Below, piece after piece: positions 34,984 to 46,550 of a stretch of 64,000 nucleotides of DNA (position 1 is its first letter; each line of letters starts with the position of its first letter). Position numbers and translations under genes: made by a program. The notes below the pieces were generated by a model. That model did not search any database. It was not told where the DNA came from and worked only from the letters and a program-made list of their open reading frames with translations. The DNA lies in contig NC_081413.1 of the NCBI RefSeq assembly GCF_030272615.1, positions 164,457,080 through 164,521,079 of the forward strand. Reading direction: 5' to 3'. The stretch comes from Cryptomeria japonica (Eukaryota; Streptophyta; Pinopsida; Cupressales; Cupressaceae).

Positions 34984-36420
34984 ATGTTTAAGGAACCATT
35001 CCCTAAACATGACAAGGGAAAAGCCAAAGCCACAAATGAGCAAGCCAACTATACCAAAGTGTTTTATGATTATGATTCAACCATTAACCACATTTTGATG
35101 GACAACTATGTTTTTACTATTATCATAAAGGACAAAGTCCTAAGAGAAACCTTTGTACCCACTGATCTGAACGTGGACCATTTTCAAGCCATGGTAGGAT
35201 ATCTTTCCATTCCACATTCTCTTACATTCACCGAAGCTGATGATGCATCTGTAAGCCAACCACATAGTGCATCTTTACACATTGAATCCTTCCTAGACAA
35301 ACACTGAATAAAATGAGTCCTAATAGATGGAGGAGCCGGTCTCAATATATGTACTTTGAACACAATAAAACAATTGGGATATTTGGATAAAGTTTTGAAT
35401 GCTACAAACAAAATTACCATCAAGGCATATGATAATGAAGAGCATTCATCGAAGGGCACAGACACTTTACCTCTTAGATTTGGGCCAATTACTAAAGATG
35501 TGTTTTTTCAAGTCCTTGATCTAGATCTCACATACAACATACTCTTGGGATGCCCATGGATTCATGAAATGAGAGTTTTTCCCTCAACATATCATTGATG
35601 TATCAAGTTCCTACACAATGGAATTGAAGTGGTCATCAAAGCTGATCCAAACCCATTCATATATTGCAACAATTTGCAACCTAGATCAAAAATAACAATC
35701 CTAGTCAATCGAGAGATTGTTCCTTCATCAGCATATGTTGATCCAGAATCCTTGAAAGCTTCTACATCAAAGCAAATAGAGATCAAAGTAAAGTTAAAGG
35801 TTAAAGACATGGGATGTGGTGAGTATATGTTTCATGTTGATCAACTCCCACTATCTCCTAACACATTCAGTCGACAAGAACAATCTATAAACAATTTGCA
35901 AGGAATTGGGTGTGAACCACCTAGTGTTGTGGCTACTAAGTTTGAATGCAAATCTCTTCTAGTGGTGCAAGTAGCTCTTGATACCAATAATCTTAAGAGT
36001 GGTTCCAGCAAAGAATCTATTGAGTGTATTGCCAGCCCTCTTGAGAACTCGCATAGCTTTACCATTTCATCCACTCATTCTATTTCCACACCTCTCCTAG
36101 ACTTGGATCAACAAGAATCACAAAAGCCCTTACTCATTGGGGATCAAAAATCAAGCTTTGAAAATAAAAATCTAAAAGTCAAAAATAAAGAAAATTCCTT
36201 TAGTCCAAATCAAAATCAAAAGATATTGGACTCTGCAAAAATCAAAGTCAAGGATAAAAATCCTGTGAAAGAAAAAGAGCAAGTTATGATCTCCCCTAAT
36301 ATCAAAATTTTTGGGGGCAAAAGTTCTAAAATTTTAAATCAAAAAGCATACTTGTTGATCCTAAGTCTTCATCATGTCATGATACTCTCACTTCTTTTCA
36401 CAATCCTAAGCCCTTCATAA
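34984..36420 (+). pseudogene. Gypsy-B protease region and downstream linker
   Basis: VLIDGGAGLNICTLNTIKQL near 35,318 is a retropepsin active-site region with DGGAG in place of DSGA. It is followed by ITIKAYDNEEHSSKGTDTLP and LDLTYNILLGCPWIHEM, the second half of the fold. A poorly conserved linker follows (35,629-36,420), with KLKVKDMGCGEYMFHV and a low-complexity end rich in K, N and S. RT should come next but is not present. Frame changes at 35,600 and stops show decay. Confidence 0.82.
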
Positions 36421-36589
36421 CTCATCCATTTGTTCTGCATATCCTTTCCCTTCTCACAATACATCATGGACCTTTAATGGAACTTCCTCGAGGGACTTTG
36501 TTATCAGGGATGCCCAAACTTCTTTAGGTGACACGCATATGGGCAAACATAGTCCACACACTAGTAATTTTATCTCTATTCCTTTATCA

Positions 36590-36870
36590 AGGAAAACAGT
36601 CACTCGAGCTACACATCATTCAGTCAAGGAACAATACATTTACAACCACAAGGTGAAGCCTCTCACATTTCAGGTGGGTGAATTAGTTCTCAAAGAAAAT
36701 CCTAAAAATTAGCAAGATAAAGAGAAGAAAGGAAAGTTCAAACCAAATTGGCTTGGTCCTTACGTCATCACAATACTCTATGAATCAGATGCATATCAGC
36801 TTTTGACACCAAATGGAGAACCTTTGGAAGATCCAACCAACAACATGCACCTTTGCAGGTTTTACACATA
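36590..36870 (+). pseudogene. Gypsy-B integrase C-terminal tail only
   Basis: The pieces HSVKEQYIYNHKVKPLTFQV, GELVLKENPKN, GKFKPNWLGPYVIT and YQLLTPNGEPLEDP match the C-terminal domain of the element A integrase (compare NKQVHPRNFEVENLFLKENP near 910-960). The zinc-binding and catalytic parts are absent. The deletion that removed RT, RNase H and integrase core lies between about 36,300 and 36,600. Confidence 0.85.
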
Positions 36871-38615
36871 GCTCTTCAACATATCTTAATTCAAAAATAC
36901 AAAAAAAATAAAACTAAATAAAAAATACAAAAATATCATAAAAATAAAAAATCGTTACTTGGTGAAAACCTGGCAAACAAGCGCCTTGTGACACAAAAAA
37001 AAAAATTTAAAAGTAAAGAGAAATAAATTCGTCCAACGGTGAAAACCACTTCAGTGGCACCCTGGGCAAGTACCATCGTGAAAATCAGGTTACCAGCACC
37101 ATGTGTAGAGACATTGCTCCTCCTTCCTTCAGGATTCCATCTCATCCTTTCACTTTGCCCACACTCACATCATATTCATCCATAATAAACTTACCCATTC
37201 CCATAATGGCTTGTTATTGATCTACCTAAGATTGGTTAGCCATTCATAATAAACCTCCCTTTTCACCCCTTTCCATCTATAATAAATCAGCTCTTATATG
37301 TGGCTAAGGCAAAACCTAAGTCTAGTGATGGGTGTGGAATTGAGAGCATCACATGTTCTGAGGAGTACAGTTTCTTCCAGCTTTCTTCAGTCTATCTACA
37401 ATAAAGCAACACTTGCATTGCAAATCCGCAATAAAGTTCCCTCTTCTCTATAATAAAGTATCAATTTCATGGATTCAGTCAGTTTCAGATGAGACATGAC
37501 AGTAGCAATGGGCTTCAACAAATCAAAAATCTTTCAACAAACTCAAACAACATTATGGTTCAGTGCTATTTATTCTTTTGTGAACGAAAACATTGTGACC
37601 ACAATCAACTAGACTTATACAAGTGACAAGAGACACTAAACTTGAGGACTACAGTGGATGTTGGTGTTGAGTCTTGGTTTTCTTTTGATTTTATCTTTTG
37701 GTGACATGACTTTTAGCTTTTCTGGGATGTCTCTAACTAGAGATTCTATCTCCAGGATGTCTTTGACTAGAAAGGAGAGGATGGGATATGATTCACCTCC
37801 TATTTTTTTTGTTGTCTGTGGATTGTCTCTTAGTAATGCTATGACTTGTCCAAGGATATGAGGACATTGTGAGTCTAGTGTGAACTAGGGCATTCCTTAT
37901 TTGTGACTATTTGATCTCCATGCAAATAGGTACAATGACTTTCTGGGTCGAACTTATACCTAGATTGCCATAACCTATTTGTCATAATAAACCTAAATGA
38001 TGATAATAGCACAAGAAGCTCTTTCACTTCCATATCTTCTATCTTTCATCCCCCTTTCTTGATTGACCTCCATCATCCTTCTTGAGTCTGTGTAGCCCAC
38101 TATCACATGACTGAGTATAATGACACACCAAAAATATTTGCATTTCATGTAGTTTGCACCTTCATTACCACATATTATCATTTCATACATACAGGAGGTT
38201 TTGTGGTACTCACTGGCTCTCCTGCATCTGCTAGCCTCTAATATCGGTGAATGCGATCGAATCTATGCACCAATGCCATCGCTACTGACTACTCTTTTCT
38301 CTCTCTACACTTTGATCTCTTAGGTGTGTGGATGACAATGAGGATGTTTTCCCTCATAGTCTATCTTATAGACTACCCTATCCCTAGTCTCTCGTGCCAG
38401 TCTTCTTTATCCCATGACTCTGTCACTCTATCCTATCTTGTTAGTCCTTTCTCAGCTTTCTTTCTTATCGAGAGATTTTCTGCGATCTTTTCAGACATTT
38501 TCATCCAATATCTCGAGGGGGCATATCATTCTCATCTTGGGGAAACTTTGTATCAATTCATCTTATCTTCTTTGAAACAACGCGACAAGCTGCATTGTCT
38601 CAAAGAGGGGCAAAA
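36871..38615 (+). other. Gypsy-B 3' UTR and polypurine tract
   Basis: A 1.7-kb non-coding region with an A-rich patch (36,890-36,950) and two similar segments containing GGTGAAAACC (near 36,961 and 37,039). It ends in the tract AAAGAGGGGCAAAA at 38,602-38,615. No gene is supported. Confidence 0.75.
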
Positions 38616-39396
38616 TGTAGACACCTAAAATTGTCCTATCTAATCAAATAATATTTTTATTTATTTAATTATTTTAAGCCTAATTCTTCTATTAATTGAA
38701 TAAATCTTTATTTATTTAATTAATTCATTTATCCTCTTCTAGCCTTCTTTCTCATTTAAATAAATACTTTTATTTATTTAAATTATCTTTTTCCTAAATT
38801 AAATAAATATTTCATTTATTTAATTGATCCCATTTCCTCTATTTATTTAATTAATTCATTATCATTTTCTACCCATGACACATGTTATTCATCTCTTAAT
38901 TCCTACACTACCTACCCCTCTTATTATTTTCTTATTTCTTTTACCTACCCTCTAATCATAGCCGACCATTTATCTTTTACACCTCTCAATTGTATCCCTC
39001 CATTTCTTATAGTATCTTCTATATAAGGAAATGCATCCTTCATTATCAACCCTCAACTATGCATTCTAATCTCCTAATAATTCTATTCAGCTCCTCAACA
39101 ATACATTCAAACTTTCATATGCAATCAAGCCTACTTGCAACCACATTTTCATTCTTTGTTGAGCTCTTGTGCACACATAAAATCTGAGAGCAAATATATC
39201 AAGAAAGATCAATGGAGAATCAAACCCTAGTGGACATGTGACGGTATAATCTTTGTGATTTTGTTGATTTTCATTGTCTTAGGTAATCTTCATATGTTAT
39301 GGTGGATCTTTGTTGTTGTTAGCCTAGGGTTTTGTGGTTGAACTCATTTAGTCTTTCAATATTATTGTTTTCATTATCCGCTTTTCACCATAAACA
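38616..39396 (+). repeat. Gypsy-B 3' LTR
   Basis: 781 bases, TGTAGACACCTAAAATTGTC to CCATAAACA, followed by the GTTTG duplication. TATA box TATATAA at 39,020-39,026. It contains about 40 bases (near 39,055-39,105, ATTCTAATCTCCTAATAATT) without a counterpart in the 5' LTR. Confidence 0.95.
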
Positions 39397-39401
39397 GTTT
39401 G

Positions 39402-39944
39402 AAATCGGCAACTTGTTATGATCTTCTATTGTATTGCTTTATGAATCATATTGCGCACATAAGTGGTGTATGAGAATTAATGTGATAGAACAATATTATG
39501 GTGATATTATTTCCATGAATTTGTGAGGTTTCTGACTTTGCAGGTTTACTAGAGGTCCGTTATTGAATGTTGATTTGGATAATATTTGATGATTTTTGGA
39601 TTGCAGGGTAATTGAGTAGTTCATTAAGTTTTTATTAAATTGGTTTCATTATTATTTTATTTTTTCCCTATCTTTTTCAATTTATTTCCAGAAGAATCTT
39701 AAATCATAAAATACAAAAAAAAAGGAAGTTAAGTTATTAAAAATTATTGGGATTTAGATTCAACCAATAGGCCCCTTAACAGGTACAGCCGCATCAACCA
39801 TTGAGTTGCCCATCACCGTCGAGAGCCGACTATAGAGACCTTGGAGTGATCAGTTCCCCAAAACTTATTTCTTTTTAGGAGAGGTGGTGAGTGTTCACAT
39901 TGAATACCTGACTGTTGGCGAGTGTCTCAAAATTGTTATCAATA
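39402..39944 (+). other. Terminal part of the giant 5' LTR, right of gypsy-B
   Basis: This matches 54,332-54,870 of the 3' LTR almost throughout and ends ATCAATA just before the primer site. No gene. Confidence 0.85.
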
Positions 39945-39949
39945 GAAAT

Positions 39950-39967
39950 TGGCACTAGAAGGAGAGC
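39950..39967 (+). promoter_or_regulatory. Putative primer binding site of the giant-LTR element
   Basis: TGGCACTAGAAGGAGAGC starts five bases after the LTR end. TGG at this spacing is the usual start of a plant retrotransposon primer site. I cannot name the tRNA with certainty. Confidence 0.6.
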
Positions 39968-40079
39968 ACCATACTAGTCCCCTTAGTTTTTAATCGCACA
40001 TGGTACTTCTAGGAGATGGACTTTTACCATTCACACAACCCAACCTCAACTAGGAGCAAGATGATATTATTTCCCAACT

Positions 40080-42262
40080 AAACGATCTTGCTTGGGACAG
40101 TAGAAGGAATCATAGTGATTGGTTGTGAGCATGACAAGTCCTTGACAATGAAAGGAAAAGAGGTATACGTATAGAAGTAGAGGCACAAAGGTTACTTGTT
40201 CCACAAGGAAACCCACAACCACCTCCACAACCAATAAATTGAGGTATTAAACTGGATCGTATATCATCTTTTTCTCCGAAAAGGTTTTATAGAGTTCTTA
40301 GGAGTAACTCTTCTCTATCAAACTTAGTAGAGTTAGGACTGGTGACTAGGAAAAAGAGAAACAAAGCTAAGGGATAGCCTTCAACATCCTCACCAGTGCA
40401 ATCATCCATACCCAACATAGAAGATCAACTGACCCCTAGTCCTTACCCCATCGCTACACCCTTTGTGACTCAACTCCCACCATCACCACCTACAATGGCC
40501 TTCTTTAACCAAGACCACATGCCATTAGGAACTATACTAGGGGGTATACATGACCTACCTAGAAACCCAAATAAATTTTGTAGTAAATTCTACTATTTGG
40601 GGGCTAGGACGGCTGATGAGCATATTGAAGCATTCAAATATGCAGTCATTCGTAACAACATTGAACACCAAGATGTGGTATGTATACTCTTCCCATATTC
40701 ACTTGGGGAGAATTAATATAATTGGTATTTGACTCTACCATCAAATTCTATCACTAGCTAGGATGTTTTGGAGAAATCTTTTATTGATCAATTCTGAGTG
40801 TATGTTGATCCTGAAACATTGTACCAAGAATTTGCCTCTTTTAAGAAGTCACCAAATGAACCTGTGACAACTTTAAATACCAGCTTTCAAAGGGCATATA
40901 AGAGGTTATAGGCTCCTTACCAGGTAGCAGCCAACGTAGCAATTGACACATATATGAGAGCTATTGACCCATGGACCGATATGTTTATCAAAAAGAGTGT
41001 CCCTGAAGATCAAAGGAACACCCTGGTGAAGGTCTATGCATTGGAAATAAACATGAATCATGAGTTGAACCAAACACCAGGGGGAATTGGATACAATTTA
41101 CCCATAGGATTGAATCAAGGGTACTATAAACAACTCCCCGGGGTACCATCACCTTTACCTATAGGAGCCCCAACAATGAACTCGATAGCAATCTATGCCT
41201 CTTAGCCTCAGGCTAATCAATAGTTTATTGCTCAAGCTTTAACTTGGTAGACTAATACCAATGTCGCTCCTACTCAAACACAATATGTTGGTCAAGTACA
41301 AGGGGCAAATCAACAATTTGGTAATTCCCACATAGCAAACCAACCCCCAACTATGATGCCTAAGATTCAAGGATCACACATATCCGCTAAAGTAGAAGCA
41401 TTAAAGAAGATGATTTCACAAGTTACTTCAGATTTGAGTCAATTGAAGATGAATCCTCTAGGAGGGTACAACCAACCCCAATCATACAATAATCAGCGAA
41501 ATTATAATATCAAAACGAAAACCAAAGGTATAACGACAAGTCATACAATACGCAATGGAACACGGGTTCAAACAATGGTGGGGTGAACCGTGATCATCTT
41601 GATGCAAGAGACAACCCAAATAATACACAAAGTGTTAACCTTGATGATATGAATTTACTGACTAATTGATGTAGGTTGCATGATACAGCATCACATTCCG
41701 AGGTTAATTGCGCCCAGTTTGAAAAAATCATAAGGATCGCTCAAGCTAATTCTCAACCAAAGGATTTCTCTAATGAGGAACCTGAGAAAATTAATACCAC
41801 AATGTTGGTTGACACATTCCTAAAGTAGAAGCTAAAGGTGAACCGTATGTCTATGATGCTCAAGCCTTTCAGACCAGAAATAATTACAACCTTAGGAGTC
41901 AAGGCAAGGCTCCATTAACAGAACCACCTCCCCCAAAGGGTGGATTTGTACCTCCTAATGTGAATGCAAGTAACAATTCTCCCCCTCCTCAAGCTTTTCA
42001 AGGAGCGCATCCTAAACAAACTCAAGGGCAAGAATATGTTTTGAAAGGATCTTTTGATGTTACCAAGGAGATGGAGAGGACTGCCACCACTATGTACCTA
42101 ATGGAGGTACTGAGATATTGCCCTGAACAAAAGAAGGCTCTCCTTAAGAAGTTGGAACTACTAGAGTCTAAGAGTAACGAGGTTAAGATGGCTGACTTGA
42201 ATGAAGTCAATGCCAATATTAGTAATGATGCCATGAGAACCCACCATTTCTACTTAGTTTGA
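40080..42262 (+). pseudogene. Giant-LTR element gag
   Basis: The broken frame shows a gypsy capsid: proline-rich N-terminus (PSPYPIATPFVTQLPPSPP), then the core ADEHIEAFKYAVIRNNIEHQ, CILFPYSLGEN, LEKSFIDQF, FKKSPNEPVTT. The spacing resembles the Retrotrans_gag family. A glutamine/asparagine-rich stretch follows (TQTQYVGQVQGANQQFGN), then a short helical piece (KVEALKKMISQVTSDLSQL) and a region ahead of the protease (VTKEMERTATTMYLMEVL). I see no CCHC zinc knuckle. Stops replace tryptophan or glutamine at several places, and the C-terminal part is in another frame than pol. Confidence 0.85.
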
Positions 42263-42282
42263 AGATATGTTGAAAGCATCTG

Positions 42283-43230
42283 CATAACTATTTGGTAGAT
42301 TCAGGTGCTTTTGGAAATATAATGCCTTATTCTATATGTCAGAAGCTTGGTCTCCACCCAGTGTGAGCGAATAGTAAGGTGGTACAATTGGACAAGACTA
42401 AGGTCTATGTAATTGGAGAATTAAAAGATGTGTATATCCAGTAGCATGTTGATCCCCGTATATCTTGTTACATCAAAATTCAAGTGGTTGATATTCCAAA
42501 AGTATATGGGATGCTTCTTAGTAGAGATTGGTCAAAAACTTTGGGAGGCTACTTCTCAACCTATATTCCATATGTATGGCTTCCATGGAAGGGAGTGAGT
42601 AACCAGATCTGAATTGACAGTGAACCCAAGTTGAAGAAGTTGGTCACAAATTATGGAGCTCCCAATGAGGTAGCATATGTTGAAGTGAGTCCAAGAGTCT
42701 ATAGAGTAAATGAAATTCTCACTTTCTCTACAGTTTCCATTCCCCAATTATGTCGAGCAGATATGACCGAATATAGAGGGCGGGTGAAGGACTTCATTAT
42801 AGTAGTAAAACAAGGGATGTATTTGTTGGGGGATACTATGAAGGTACAAGATTTTATGCTCCCAAAATGGTGTCAAATACATCATGAGGAGCACTCTGAG
42901 ATGTCTTTTATCCCGTGTCAAAATGAAGTTACAAAATTGATGAGTCTGATCCCATGCGAAGATATTGATTGTGATATTACGATCAAGGATATTCAAGTAC
43001 CCGGTTGTGAGAAGATAGCTCTTCAAAGGGAGAAAGATGCAATAGAAACACCCCAGTTCAAGCCATGTAGACAAGAAATCCTTATGGTGTAAATTGCCAA
43101 ACAGGAGGAGGAAGAGACTCCACCCAAATAAGAAAATGAAGAGACTCAATCTCAAGTGCAGCCTCAAGTAGAGCAGTCCACTCCCAATACCCTTGAATTA
43201 CTCTAGGAGCCTATAATTGAATAGCCTCAG
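42283..43230 (+). pseudogene. Giant-LTR element protease and linker
   Basis: YLVDSGAFGNIMPYSICQKL at 42,289 contains the aspartic protease active site (DSGA), and LLSRDWSKTLGGYFS near 42,510 fits the second half of the fold. It would cleave the gag-pol polyprotein. A less conserved linker follows (EVAYVEVSPRVYRVNE near 42,667 to about 43,230). The frame (frame 1) is the same as for the rest of pol to 46,550. Stops such as TGA at 42,364 and TAG at 42,442 interrupt it. Confidence 0.85.
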
Positions 43231-44244
43231 GTGTTGCAAGACATTGAACTCAAGGGACAACCACCTTCAGAAAATAATCTAATCACTGATCCTAAGGCAA
43301 AGAATGTAAAGAAATTGAAAGATGAAATATGGTTTCTAAAGTTTGATGGGTCTAGATCCAAGAAACGTAGTGGAGCAAGCGTTGAGTTAGAGAATCCCAA
43401 AGGGAAAACCTTTCTAGCTTTCTATTGACTCCAAATCCCTTTCACTAATAATATGACTGAGTATGAGGCCCTAATTAGAGGACTACTCTTCACTCATAAG
43501 AAAGGAGACAAATGTTTAAGAGTGCAAGGAGATTCTGAATTGGTGATTAAGCAAATAAGAAGCCAATATGCATGTCACGACAAAAGGCTAGCAGCATATA
43601 GGAATAGAGTATGGGGGTTGGTTGAGGATTTTGATTCTTTCAATATCCAACTGGTGCTTAGGAAAGTCAATGGAATATCATATGCATTGGTTGTAGCAAC
43701 AAGTACACTAGAACCAGTGAGTCAATCTCCTTTGAAGAGATTTTCCGTAGAGTTGGTCTCCACACCTGTTGTGTTCGATAACATTAAACACTTTCAAGTC
43801 TTCGAGGATGATACACACATTCTAGCTTTTCTTGCTAATTTAGGGGCTTTTGAAGAACAAATCATTGATGAGAAGGATAGATTAGATAATCTTAATGAAG
43901 GGGGTGACAAAGAAATCATAAATTTGCCTACAAACGTCATTCCCAAAGGTATGGTCACTCTAGAGAGGATTTTTTATTCTGAACGCACGGTAAAAGAGAG
44001 ATTGGCAATGGATTTAGATGCTAGGAAATATGAACCACATAATATTGGTCCAGAAGGTCAAGAGAAGATAGTGTACATTGGGAAGATTTGTACTCCCAAT
44101 GAAAGAGAGAAAATTCTGAAAATCTTAAAAGAGTGCATTGATGTTAAAGCATGGGGATACAAAGATCTGAAAACTTTAGATACATCAATCATCACTCATG
44201 TTATATCTTTGAAACCCAATATAAAACCATTCAGACAGAAGTAA
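43231..44244 (+). pseudogene. Extra RNase H-like domain located upstream of RT
   Basis: WFLKFDGSRSKKRSGASVEL (D codon at 43,345), then NNMTEYEALIRGL (E at 43,465), then VQGDSELVIKQI (D at 43,531) and VLRKVNGISYALVVATST give the order and spacing of an archaeal-type RNase H. The last motif normally has ADALA; here the aspartate is replaced by tyrosine. After the domain, about 170 residues (KGMVTLERIFYSERTVKERL and others) lead into RT. Plant Tat-group gypsy elements are known to carry a second RNase H, usually described as following the first one after RT. Here it clearly precedes RT in the same frame. One TGA at 43,426 interrupts the domain. Confidence 0.85.
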
Positions 44245-45080
44245 CGATCAGTCAATTCATTGATAGAACCCTTGATTTTCAAGGAAGTTCAAAAGCTGCT
44301 CGCTACTAGGATTATTTTCCCGATACGTCACTCCACTTAGGTTGCCAACTTGGTGCCAGTAAGGAAAAAGAATGGGGAGATTCAACTTTGTATGGATTTT
44401 CACAACCTTAGTAACGCATCAGAAAAGGATAATTACTCACTCCCTTCCTTAGATGAGGTATTACAACTCATTAATGGTTCATAGATGGTGCCATTCCTAG
44501 ATGGTTATTCTGGATATAACCAAGTTATGGTGAACCATGAAGACCGCATGAAAATAGCATTTACTATGAAGTGGGGAACTTATGCATACTAAAGGATGTC
44601 GTTTGGGTTAATTAATGTTGGAGCAACATTCTAGAGAGAAATGGATATGGCTTTCAAAGACCTGATTGACAAATGTATTATTATATATATGGATGACTTG
44701 ACTATATTTTCCAAAGTCAGTGGAGATCACCCGGACCACCTCCGTAAAGTTCTTGAAAGATGTCGAAGATATATGATATCCCTTAACCCTAAGAAGTGTG
44801 TATTTGGGGTGGCTAAAGGAAAGTGCCTCAGTCATGTAATCTCTGAAAGAGGGATATCTATAGACCCAAATCGAGTAGATGCATTGTTAAAATTGCAGAT
44901 TCCTAGAGGTAAAAAGGAGATGAGATCTTTTTTCGGGAAGATCAATTTTATCAGGAAATTTATCACTAGGTTTGCAAAGATAGTCAAGCCACTAAATGAA
45001 ATGATGAAGAAGCAAGCTAAGATTGAATGGACTACTGAAGGAAAAGAGGCTTTCAACCAAATCAAGAGTAAAATCTATGC
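44245..45080 (+). pseudogene. Giant-LTR element reverse transcriptase
   Basis: Gypsy RT motifs occur in order: PLIFKEVQKLLATRIIFPI, LVPVRKKNGEIQLCMDFHNL near 44,350, DNYSLPSLDEVL, PFLDGYSGYNQVMV near 44,491, RMSFGLINVGATF near 44,593, and the active-site YMDD at 44,686-44,697 (IIIYMDDLTIFSK). The C-terminal connection reads GKINFIRKFITRFAKIVKPL and WTTEGKEAFNQIKSKI. Stops replace tryptophan or glutamine (for example 44,338 and 44,482) but no frameshift is seen. Confidence 0.94.
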
Positions 45081-45250
45081 AATTGTATCTGATCAAGCAG
45101 TTAAGTCATTGCTTATGCAATCAGAGCTGGGAGAACATTGGGGGAAATAGATGGCTATTTTATAAGAGTTTGATCTAGAGATGCATCCAATGAAGTTAGT
45201 TAGAGGCCAGGGTTTTTCTCAAGCTATGGCGACTGTTATCCCACAAATCC
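45081..45250 (+). pseudogene. Remnant of the downstream RNase H, core deleted in frame
   Basis: After AFNQIKSKI the frame jumps to YAIVSDQAVKSLLMQSELGE and then EFDLEMHPMKLVRGQGFSQA, which belongs to the end of the gypsy RNase H/connection region. The central part with the catalytic acids, about 90 residues in relatives, is missing. The frame is unchanged across the junction. Confidence 0.75.
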
Positions 45251-45359
45251 AATGCCAGCAATATACGTTGTAGTCATTCACTTAGGACCTATGGTACATG
45301 GATTTGGTCTTTATCTTGTTGAATAACAAGTGTCCTGAGGGGTTGATAGCCACGTAAAG

Positions 45360-46550
45360 ATGAGCTTTAAGGCTTAAAAGTGCCAATTATATGTTCAAGG
45401 ATTCGACACTTTTTAGGAAGAATTATGAAGGCATTTACCTTCAATGTCTTGATCATCAGGAAGCCCGCAAAATGATCGAGGAATTCCATGGCAAGTATGG
45501 TACAAGTCATGGGTCAGGAGATGCCACTGCACATCAGATTCTAAAGGCTGAGTATTACTGGCCTAGTATTTTTAAAGATACCCATGAGCATATTCATCAT
45601 TGTCATACATGCCAAACCGCAGCTTCCAGATAAAGGAATCATGCCATGCCTCTCCAACTAGTATTTGAGGTAAGACCGTTTTCCCAATGGGCATTGGATT
45701 TTGTAGGCATCATTAATCCTAATTTGTCTGCAGGACATAAGTTCATTCTCACAACAATAGATTATTGCACCCGATGGACAAAGGCCATAGCATGAATAAA
45801 TTCTATGGACAGAGGCCATGTGGAGGTTGTTTTGAAATTTATTGAAGAATACATCATCACCAGGTTTGGTATGTCATTCACTCTGGTATGTGACAACAGC
45901 CCTGCTTTTACTTTTGTGCAATTGATGCAATGGTCGTATGAGTATAAAGTGATATTGAAATTCTCATCCAATTACTATCCGCAAGGTAATAGAGTAGTTG
46001 AAATGATGAATAAGAATAACTTAAATGTAATTGAAAAGCTACTTTAGAAGAATCCCAGGGATTGGCACAATCAATTGAGATATGCTTTATGGGTTGATCA
46101 AACCAGAGTTAAAGCCACCCTGGTAATTTCTCTGTATTACCTTGTTTATCGCCAAACTCCTATTTTCCTGATCAATTTACAAATATTTGTCCTCCAGCTA
46201 ATGAAAGAACTTGAAATTAAGGATCAGGTAGAAGTTTGTCTCCTAAATCTACCAAAACTTGATGAGAAAAGGATTAATACCTTACAACACTTCGCTAAGC
46301 ATCAAGTCGTTGTTAAGCGATGGTTTGACAAAAGAGCCAAGGTGAAAGCCTTTCAAATTTCTGACCTAGTTCTGTTATGGGACAAGGCCAAGGAGAAGAA
46401 GGGTGATCTCCATAAATTTGAAAGGTTGTGGTTAGGTCCTTACTAGATTGCCAAAATTTTAGGGGAGAACACTTTTAGGTTAAGCTTGTTGACTGGAGAA
46501 CTAGTACCATTGTCTGTCAATGGTCAGTTCCTCAAGAACTATTTTGATTA
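45360..46550 (+). pseudogene. Giant-LTR element integrase
   Basis: The zinc-binding domain is seen in HGKYGTSHGSGDATAHQIL and YYWPSIFKDTHEHIHHCHTC. The core follows with FSQWALDFVGIINP near 45,679, TTIDYCTRWTKAIA near 45,754, FTLVCDNSPAF near 45,876 and SNYYPQGNRVVEMMNK near 45,967. The normal SDNG is CDNSPAF here. The C-terminal domain reads VVKRWFDKRAKVKAF, ISDLVLLWDK and FERLWLGPY. Stops occur at about 45,634, 45,796, 46,048 and 46,444. The frame is continuous with RT, so protease through integrase was once one open frame of about 4.3 kb. Confidence 0.92.

Larger units (their letters stand above)
19131..39396 (+). mobile_element. Ty3/gypsy element B, pol-deleted, nested in the giant 5' LTR
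   Basis: LTRs at 19,131-19,898 and 38,616-39,396 both run TGTAGACACC...ATAAACA and are closely similar. The element is flanked by a perfect GTTTG duplication (19,126-19,130; 39,397-39,401). Without its own nested insertions it is about 9.9 kb: 2.7-kb leader, gag, protease region, integrase tail, long 3' UTR. RT, RNase H and the integrase core are absent, so it could only have moved with enzymes supplied by a relative such as element A. Confidence 0.95.
13570..39944 (+). repeat. Giant 5' LTR, split by gypsy-B
   Basis: Part one is 13,570-19,130; part two is 39,402-39,944, after the GTTTG duplication. Part two begins AAATCGGCAACTTGTTATG and aligns with 54,332 onward in the 3' LTR (AAGTCAGCAACTTGTTCTG), which proves the split. 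The LTR order is GC-rich palindrome block, TATA box, second palindrome block, passenger reading frame, about 1 kb of A/T-rich sequence, end. The first bases TATT have lost the usual TG start by a G-to-A change. Confidence 0.87.
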
